Position numbers and translations under genes: made by a program
Source: Elysia marginata
Taxonomy: Eukaryota > Mollusca > Gastropoda > Plakobranchidae
Reading direction: 5' to 3'
Assembly (NCBI GenBank): GCA_019649035.1
Contig: BMAT01007711.1
Span: 417,319-465,779 of the forward strand
Length of the DNA: 48,461 bases
The notes under the pieces: generated by a model
The model's input: only the letters and a program-made list of their open reading frames with translations
The model's database searches: none
What the model was told of the DNA's origin: nothing
Shown: positions 40,257 through 48,461 of the stretch, piece by piece
Position numbering within the stretch: the first letter of the stretch is position 1
How the letters are laid out: every line of letters begins with the position of its first letter

Positions 40257-43200
40257 ATTTATACATATTATACTTTGAATTCAGTAATTTTACTCAAGAG
40301 CCCAGGTGGGCTGCAAAGGCTCAGATTAAAAATGGTCAAGAAGTATGTTAAACTGCTTTTGCATCATATACATGGATTTTCAAATTATACAGCTTCTCAT
40401 ATAACTGCACATATTCAAGATGAATTTCTCATGTTATATTATATGCTAAAAATCTTACAGAATTTTCCGTCTAGGCGACATAAAAATTAATGTAACTTAT
40501 CATTTGGTCCCAATCTTTTGCCCCACAGCTTCAAACAATTTACAATATTTTAACTGAGATCAAAATCAGCATCCTTCAATGATTAAAAAACACCTTTTTC
40601 ATAATAAACACAATGCATAAACTTAAACAATAAATACAAAAACAAAAAAATGCCTGCATCATAATTCAAGACAGTTTGGTCTGCAACCAAATATCTCTAT
40701 TTTATATTTATAAGCAGAAGTTGAACTACCAATCCCTTATAAAATGAAACCGTAACTCTTTTGGTTTTTTTTTTGTAGTACTGTAAACTGAGGCGATTAT
40801 CCGTCACTGCGGAATTTTGCACAGAAAATAATAAGATTTGCATACAAAAACTGCACTAACTCGCACCAAATTTAAATGCATTAAATACCAAAATGTATTA
40901 ATAAAAAAGGAATAACTTAAAATAAGTCTCAAAATCCTTATATATTTCGTATATAGCGCAATACATTTCTGCAGTTGTTTCAACAAATGTACTGATATGC
41001 AATTTTGGGCTGTGGCCAGCAAACAGAAAAAAATTGTATGCGCCATTAAAACTGTGTCTCACTAGAATCATAGTACTGTATTGTAAATAGGGATGCAAGC
41101 AGAAAAACTCTACTATTGTTTTTGGTGGCTCATTTGACTATCTCCCTTGACTCTCAAAACTGATTACATTATATTTGTACACATAGTTCAACAAGCTGTC
41201 AGTGTGCTACACTTAATAACAACAAATAATAGGGAAATGTCTATTTGTGGGACTATCATGATAGGATAAACAAGTCAAGCGTTCATTCTCTTATTCAGAA
41301 GGTTTCACATTATCTTCCATATTATATTATTACAATAAGGCTAAGGGCAGCAAATTCTCTCTTTATATAAATTTGAAATGAATGGACAGTTAAAAATTTT
41401 ATGGAATATCAGAGAGGTCTACACAATGAATAATAAAAGATTGAAAACGATAACAGTTGGGAGCTTATTACATAGCCGCATATCTGCGATGACTGGACAT
41501 AATTTTTTAGCTTCCCAGCTTCTTAGTTATACTCTAATTTTACAGGAACTAGTAAATTTCGGTTTCTTTTTTTATATTTGTTCTCGGCCTTCTGTAAAGA
41601 AAAGGCTGCTATCAACTGTTTGAAATCTGCAATTGTTTAAAATCAGCTTATAAAAGTAACATCCTTGCAAATTGGTTCTTTTCTTATTCATTCCTTGACC
41701 TTCACTTTAGTCTGAAAACACAAAAAATTAATCCTCAAGATTACTTTGCTCTTAAAATTGTATCTCTCAGTAAATCTTGGGTAAAGAAGACCTGCCAGAA
41801 ACGTTGCCTTAGACTGAATGCTGATCAAATACTAAATACCTTTGACTTGAAGACATGAGTGTGCCAACCAGATGCATATTTATCTCAGGCTTATTTGTGG
41901 GTATTGGACTTATGAGAGCAAGTTATGAGTAAGAATAGAATGTTAAAAAGAAGGGCAGGTCAAGCAAAGCTGCTTCACTGCCAAATGAATAATCAGCCAA
42001 TGGGCTGAGATTGAACTGGATCAGAAGCAACAATGCACAGAAATACATACTTAAATGGAAAGGAAAACGCAAATTTGGGCGCTTAAAAAAGCAACGATGG
42101 CATACAAATTTGACCAGCAAGCATTGTATATATATTAGCAGTAGTATTATATGGCTGGTATACACCTTCAAATTGAGATTATTAAGCCAGAATCATTCAC
42201 AAACTCTAAAGTGATCCAGAAAGCAGTGCTTTGAGACATGTACAAGAATAAATTTGTTCGACCCAACAGTATAAAATATGCTAAAATACTGAAATTTTGG
42301 GATAACTGCCACATGAAGTTAAAGATGAAAATTCTTTTTTTTTTGGAATGGCATTGGGGTTCTATATTTTGCCAAGTTTGCAATAAATGTCAGCAGAAGA
42401 TGTACTAATTACAGTGAAGCACAACTTACAAAAATGGGCAAAAGCATTTCATTGAAAAAACCGTGAACAACAAATAAAAGAAAATCTAACAAATTTAGAT
42501 AGGTAGAAACAATCTAAGAATGTTCTAAAAACTATACTGGAACCAAGAATGCTTTCTTCTGTTTCATAAGCATGAAGAGATTACTAAGGATTTATGCCCT
42601 AGATCAATTGCATATCAAAGTCTGTTCAGAAAAAAGTTTAAATATATTTGAATCCTGTTAAGGAAATTCTTGGGACTGCAAAAATCATTTGGTTTTAACC
42701 GAATGATAAATTCTATAAGAAAAAAGTCATTTGTGCACAATCATCTAATCTCGGTTTCACAAAAGTTCACTGTATCAAATTAAACTTAAAAATTCCAAGT
42801 GACAATAAAACTGCTGACCACAATATCAATAATCCTTATTATTACACGGATGAAACTGTTCTGCTGTTGACAGTAATTCAAACCAAAGATGTCCAAAATG
42901 GTTTTGGCATGAATGTACAGAACGCATAAACAACAATGATTAAGGCCATTACAACCGTTTAAAAGAAAAAAAAATGGCAACTTTTTGCCTTGGGCAAAAT
43001 ATTTCCCCGAACAGCGCAACTGAAATAAGATAGTATGATTATGTGAATAACAAGATTAAACAAAATCAAAAGCTGCTATTATAATCCCTTTAAATTTGTT
43101 TTTACAATATAAACTTTGAGAGATGCCATGAATCTATTTTGAAATATGGGGTGTAGACAATGATTAATAAAACTGCTAAATGTGCAATATTCATGTTCTG

Positions 43201-46017
43201 AGAAGGAGGGTCAAGTTTCCTGGACAAATATTGCCATTAATTTTACTCAAAGCAATGAAATTTCTTCAATTGTAAAAAGAGAATTTAAAAATTTCTAAAA
43301 TACAAATATGCAATGTACTTGAAACTAAAGGTGAGTGCAAGGCAGACTTTGGAAAAAGAGGTAAAAAATGGAAGTGCTTAAGTATGTGCATTCACAGAGA
43401 AAGATAAAGGTCCAAATTCCATCCATGGCAACAGGGAAATCATCTAATTATTATAGTATTTAACTAAAAGAATGCTTTAAAACTGTCTATTTATTCACAA
43501 AGTCTAAAAGTCAATATTCAAACTGATTGTATTCTGCAAATATCAATCCAAAAGCTGACTTAAAGTCATATCTTTCCATCTGTATTGCTTCTTACTTGAA
43601 TGAGATAAATACAGAAAACACTGAACACTAAACACTGACTGCAAAAACTGACACTTCTCAGTTGGTTACTCATCTACAGAAACATGAGGTGCTGTGGTTG
43701 CTTGCTAGTTAAGGACTCGATATTGACTGGTAATACCTGTCATCTTTTTTCATGTCTGTAATAAGCAGAATGATTGGCCATGACATACAAAATGTGACAA
43801 CTATAGTAGTTACTGATTGACTACACTTGTTAAGCCAAGAAAAAGAGTCATCTGGCTTAATGAACAAAGATATTCTCACTAAACTTCTTTTTTAAACAAG
43901 GGAAAAAAGCCTTGAGATAAATTTAGAAAAGAGGCCTTGCTGAACAAAATACATGGTCTCATGCAGTGACTGAAAGTGAAACAGTAAAAAGAGATGGCAA
44001 ACTTTATAATATTTGGTTTAATAATGAAAAGGAACAATTAACCCTTCATCATGTACTGTTGCGATATTGAGCGTGCAAGGAAAAGTTCAGCCATCAGGAT
44101 AATTAATTGGCAGCTTTTTTAAACAATAATCTATAATTAGTATACTTAAATTACTGTAAATATTTGACTGAATTACATTTTAAACACAGAACACAATTAA
44201 TAACAAAAGATTTTCATGATCACCATCATTTTCCAACAAATCAAAATATGGGCTAGAATATATCAGGCTCATGTTCATTGATTCCACTAAAAAAGACACC
44301 TCGATCATTGCACAGCTCCCGTGCAACTGCAATTCCATGCAAGGTCAATGTAAAATGAAGTGTAACACTTAAGTTGAGCAATGGTAGTATGCATTTAACA
44401 AATGATTTATCTCTGGAAAGTGCTCAAGTAACAATATCACATTAAACACATGGACCAGATAGTAAAACATAACTTCACAACAATTGGATTCAATCAAGCA
44501 TCATTTAAAATTTGTTATAAGTTGTCTTTGGCAGTTGACCACTTTTGAAAAAAATTAAACAAAATATCAACAAGCTCTTTTAAACTCCATATCATGACTG
44601 AATAATTTACTGGAAATATTTTGACAGATACTGCAACATACTTGAAAGCTCCTTTCTTTTTGCTTGTTTCTGAATGGTTTACAAGAGGAAATAATTTTAT
44701 CATTTAGAGCTTGAAATGGACTTTTAGTTGGGATGTGATTTTAAAAAACTTTTAAGGAGATCTATAGATAGGACAGAAAAAAAAGGATACGTTTAATACA
44801 CCCAAACCCTGGATTGTTGAAAGAAATTTATTACAATGAGGATAAATTTAAACTTTAATATACATTTTTCCATTTTGAGTCTGCATAGGGTCTGTTTCTA
44901 AAGAAAAAACCTTATTACCCTAGTCTGCACATTAAAAAAGAGTTAAACAATCACTCATAAGAGGAAACTAAACTGGAAGGCAACCTTGTCCAAGGCCAAA
45001 AAAAAAAAAAGAAAAGAAAAAGGCCATTTTAGATGTAGAAAATCTGTACAAACATTTACAACCAAAAAATATATCTGTATAAATTTTCTTTCAACAAAGA
45101 CCCTTTAATTTTGTAACAGATAACAAACAACATTTAGACTTCATTTTAGTTTTAATGGGCAAGAAAACACAGTTTAATTACTCCAAGTTGCATTTACTTT
45201 CACATCCCTTACATGACCATAATCTTGTATGTGTCATTCACATGCTTTGGCATTTTGATGACATGAATATTATTCAACAAACTATACCTTTGAACACAGG
45301 AAAATGCAAAGTTAATTTCTTTAAAAAAATCTTATAACAACAAGTACTATATATATGAGCATTTTCTACACAATAGAGAAAAATAATAACCCCTACCCTT
45401 TAGAGATCAGGATAACAAAGCAGCTATTTGCATTTTATTGAAAAACCTCAACAAAATACTATAGCTGCAAGGAAATCCTGACAAAACCAAAACACATTAG
45501 TAATTTTCATTAAAAATTTTTGTTAAAGTCAACTTTTTGCAATTTGAAAAAAACAACTAAATTACTGTCTTTTAACAAATTTCCCAACTGTTGATAATTT
45601 AATAAGGGAAGAAATCCAATTAACCAAAGCTGGAAACAATCTCTTGTTTTAATAAATCAAGAAATCCATACAGTTGCCTTTTAATATGCTTTAGTCAGAC
45701 AATGACATAATCAGATCAAGATTTAAACTGTATACCTTTCTTGTCAAAATTCTAATATTTATATAAACGAAATAGAATTAAAACTCAGGTTTGATTTTGA
45801 GAAGCATGAGTATTTAAAAAAAAGTGTATCTATACAAAGCAATTAGCTTGAAGCGCCTTTCAGTCAAGTAACTAGGATAAAAATTATGTAAGTTAAGCCA
45901 GTCTAAAAAAAAATCAAATAGAATGATCATCTTGGGTACTCTAAATAAGCCAAATGTAAAAAAAAAAATTGAATAATATTATAATAAATAAAAAAATTTT
46001 ACTTTTCAAAATTGGCT
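40257..46017. other. Gene-free stretch downstream of EDC3
   Basis: AT-rich, with no exon, tRNA or clear LINE recognised. One weak pogo-like MITE candidate lies at 42412-42772 (CAGTGAAGC left, CAGTGAAC right in reverse, TA at both edges). Part of this could belong to long 3' UTR isoforms of EDC3, which the sequence alone cannot decide. Confidence 0.4.
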
Positions 46018-46030
46018 TTTATTTTTTATT
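46018..46030 (-). terminator. Candidate EDC3 polyadenylation signals
   Basis: Two AATAAA hexamers on the minus strand (46018-46023 and 46025-46030), about 270-280 nt after the EDC3 stop. Other AATAAA words occur further on, so use is not proven. Confidence 0.4.
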
Positions 46031-46299
46031 TTTCTAAATTATACAGACTAATTTAAATTGACACACACAAAAAAAACTCTTGTCAGAAAATAGGGAAAGT
46101 TCAGGCAATTTTTGACATTTGGAAGATCAGGAAATGCATCCATGAAAACTTCAACATTTTTGAATGAGAAAATTGCAACTTCAATGGACTGGTTGTAAGG
46201 TATATGTTAAAATTGTTAAAAAAAACTTAACAACTTCAAGATACAAATACGTTTTTATCCTCATTCTTAACCAACAGAAATCTTTAGTAGAATATTGAC

Positions 46300-46465
46300 T
46301 TAGTCTTGCTCATGCAAAGATATTACAAATTTTGACCCAAAAGGTGAGACATAGGTGATACCCAACTTAGCGAAAATAGCTGAGGGGATGCTCAGATCAC
46401 ACAAGTACAAACTGCCACAGTGAGGAGATGTCTCTGCCAATGGGAGGACTTTAAACAAGCTCCAC
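46300..46465 (-). CDS. EDC3: EDC3, last coding exon (YjeF-N domain C-terminus)
   Basis: The minus strand begins after TTTTGTTTTTAG at 46465 with the last base of an Arg codon, and ends at stop TAA (46300-46302). It encodes WSLFKVLPL, then LYLCDLSIPSAIF, then GITYVSPFGSKFVISLHEQD. These match the C-terminal part of the YjeF-N domain of EDC3, whose vertebrate form has the same YLCD, GI.Y.SPFG and KFVI.LH landmarks. EDC3 is a P-body scaffold that binds DCP2, DDX6 and RNA and promotes mRNA decapping; its YjeF-N domain mediates dimerisation. The exon joins 47905-48076 in the correct phase. Confidence 0.93.
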
Positions 46466-47904
46466 CTAAAAACAAAATAGAAGAAAAAAACCATTAGTGA
46501 TACCTTCCAGTCATTTTTACACCTTGATAAAACAGAGTTAAAAGTAAAAACTGAATGAATTTCTTACAGAGTTCATTGAGGCAAAGTTTAAAGAAGATTA
46601 AACTAAAACTTTTGAAATATTCTAACATTTATGTTGTGCTTTTTTTTCCTGCAGAGAAAGAAAAATTGCTACTTTTTTCCTTTTCTTTTAATAAAGCAAT
46701 TGTAGTTAAAATAATACAAATGACCATTTCTTTTGCTTTTTCCTACCCTGACCATTCAATAGAACCATAGCTTAACACTGTTAGGCTGTAAACTCTACAT
46801 CCCAGTTCAACCTTACCTTAATTATCTTTATTTAGCTTTTATTAGAAATTTAACAAAAAAAAAAAAATGACCCACTAAGCAATTTACTTCTTATTCTATA
46901 GGCCTTTCGCATTTGCTCCAGTAAGAGGATATCAACTGCTTCTAGTTCTAAAACATTCAGTAAAGATTTATGCACTGGATCTTAAGGATTCCAGACCAAG
47001 ACTGCTTTTCAGTTGCAATTTGATGTCTGTAAGGTAGAGGATTTGATGACAAGAAGTATTTGCTGAATTTGTTGCTTTGCCTTCAGAGGTAAAAAATGAC
47101 AGTTGCATTGTATACTACTACTTGACTGTTTTGTATTAGATATAACAATTACAGACAAGGACTTTTCAGAATTTAGATATACCTGACACAAAAGCTTTTT
47201 AATTAAATATGGTTTGCTTTCTTTTCAGAAGTTCCAACACTGCCTTCTTTCTTTAACAAACGGAAATTTACAATCGATTTCATAAGGACCCACTAATCTA
47301 CCACATGTGTTCCTGTTTTACCTAAGCTAGTTTTTTAAAGTTTTTTTTATTTTCTCTGATAAAATTATCAACTTTCTTCTGCTTTCACACGGTAGTGATG
47401 AAAGCAACTCATCAAAGCTAACAAATGAATGGAATCGACTTCTCTGACATGAACTGAACAAGAAAAAAATTTTAACAGCACAAATTAACTGAAACCAAAA
47501 GTTGGCGAGATTCATCTGCTTCTGTCCAATAACAAAAAAATAGGACTAAGTAAGCATGGTTTTAATCAACTTTTTTTTTTAACTAGTTAGAATCTTGATG
47601 GCTTTAGAAGAAAACAACCCTCATAGCAATCTTTAAGAGATGGTTAATAAAAATAACAAACACAAATAGTGCCATAAGTATAAACTAGATATTGCTTCAT
47701 GGAGCAGTTTCTTCTGGAGATATACAGGAAGTCTCCAAGAAAATATCCAGTGCAGCTCATTGCTAAACGATTTGTATCTTCCATTCTAAGAAACTTTCAC
47801 TTTTTATTGTGGAGGCAGAGTGACTGACTCCTCAGTGGTACACTGCCTACCTAACTTTGATTTCACTACAACAAAAACAAAACAATATGACAATCTTTAT
47901 TTAC
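46466..47904 (-). other. EDC3: Last intron of EDC3
   Basis: It begins GTAAAT on the minus strand at 47904 and ends AG at 46466. No embedded gene or clear transposon was recognised. Confidence 0.75.
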
Positions 47905-48076
47905 CTTGTGGACATGCCTGGACCCTGAGGAGGTGGGTCTAAAGCTAAAATTTGAGCTTTAACATCTTGACTTTTTGTCCAGGCTACAACATTTTGATAC
48001 CATGGCTGTTGATTAAACGTGGAGGCAAAAGGAGAGTCTAAGGCGCTCACTACTAAGTCAACAGTTTTGGGGAGGC
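47905..48076 (-). CDS. EDC3: EDC3, penultimate coding exon (YjeF-N domain), partial gene
   Basis: The minus-strand exon is bounded by CCTTTTTGTCCTCAG at its start and a GTAAAT donor. It encodes LPKTVDLVVSALDSPFAS, then QQPWYQNVVAWTKSQ, then ILALDPPPQGPG. The VDxxxxALD, QPWY..VAW and L.LDPP landmarks, in this order, are those of the EDC3 YjeF-N domain (Rossmann-like fold). The exon has 172 nt, starts with the last two bases of a codon and ends with two bases of the Arg codon completed by the last exon. The upstream exons (LSm and FDF parts) lie beyond the right edge. Confidence 0.93.
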
Positions 48077-48171
48077 CTGAGGACAAAAAGGATATGGAGG
48101 TAAAATAAAGAAGTGAATGTATGTAGACTTTAAAACAACTAACCAGGTGGCCATATACCTTTTGCATCATT

Positions 48172-48461
48172 CACGGTGTCTTTTTGTAACGCTCGGGGTA
48201 GCAACTTAGTTTTAAAAGTTACTCCGAGCTTAGGAGACGATATATATTCTACAGCTGTCACAGACGCTTGCCGGCGCCGTCGCATGCACGATTTATTACC
48301 TGCCGGTAATTGGATACTGATAGCGGGCAAGCCCGTTTTCGCTCTAGCGCCTGGGCATCACGAAAATGTCCCCAAAAGTATCATTTGAACGTGCGTTGCT
48401 AGATATTCATAACCCCTTTGCACCTCAAGATTAGTACCATTGGAAAGATCGTTTCTTGCTG
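48172..48461 (-). repeat. 290-bp dispersed repeat, copy B
   Basis: It is the inverted match of 22157-22446, lies in the EDC3 intron about 95 bp upstream of the penultimate exon, and is cut by the window edge. Past the shared CACCGTG end the two copies diverge, although both reach GGCCACC 15-19 bases later. Confidence 0.85.

Noticed and set aside
42412-42772. Pogo-like MITE with CAGTGAA ends and TA flanks
   Set aside because: The ends agree only over about seven bases, so it is mentioned as a weak candidate and not annotated as an element.
1-48461. CRISPR arrays, bacterial operons, riboswitches
   Set aside because: None was seen. Spliced genes and eukaryotic transposons show that this is animal nuclear DNA.

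Overview
This is a stretch of animal (metazoan) nuclear DNA. It is AT-rich and intron-rich, has no operons or ribosome-binding sites, and is loaded with transposable elements. Several traits point to a mollusc, most likely a gastropod: many short palindromic AGATCTAGATCT runs, CR1/L2-like and I-like LINE fragments, a CsRn1-type Gypsy element and tRNA-derived SINEs. That assignment is inference from sequence texture; no species is claimed.

Two host genes can be supported. (1) On the + strand, a complete UPF0047/YjbQ-family gene can be assembled from seven coding exons spread over 14128-25337 (453 nt, 150 codons plus stop). Two of them are microexons of 35 and 20 nt that ordinary ORF calling misses. 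(2) On the - strand at the right edge are the last two coding exons of EDC3 (enhancer of mRNA decapping 3): 47905-48076 and 46300-46465. The rest of EDC3 lies beyond the window. The genes converge, separated by about 20 kb without recognisable coding sequence.

Layout. 1-825: decayed LINE reverse transcriptase (-). 876-1277: hAT-like MITE. 3345-3885: decayed CR1/jockey-type LINE (-). 4985-5088: LINE/SINE tail. 5741-5930: 100-bp tandem duplication. 7159-7426: MITE of a family with a second copy at 32640-32877. 7988-12392: near full-length but broken Gypsy retrotransposon with two LTRs, tRNA-Trp-type primer site, gag and pol remnants. 12508-13050: tail of an I-like LINE (-). 13118-14062: simple repeats and a recurrent TTATGTGTGTCA motif. 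14128-25337: the UPF0047 gene, whose introns hold a SINE, an L2-like LINE ending about 10 bp before microexon 3, a LINE with a 12-bp target-site duplication, a 40-bp tandem repeat, pyrimidine tracts and copy A of a 290-bp repeat. 26514-26931: SINE-like head and a MITE. 27482-28864: a mariner with intact ends but a broken transposase. 33138-33940 and 37073-37790: two copies of a pogo-like non-autonomous element. 39996-40241: a SINE with a 15-bp direct repeat. 40257-46299: no genes seen. 46300-48076: EDC3 exons. 48172-48461: copy B of the 290-bp repeat, inverted relative to copy A.

I found no new multi-gene system. The observations most worth checking are the microexon structure of the UPF0047 gene, the LINE abutting its 20-nt exon, the 290-bp structured repeat, and the MITE families defined here by paired copies in one window.
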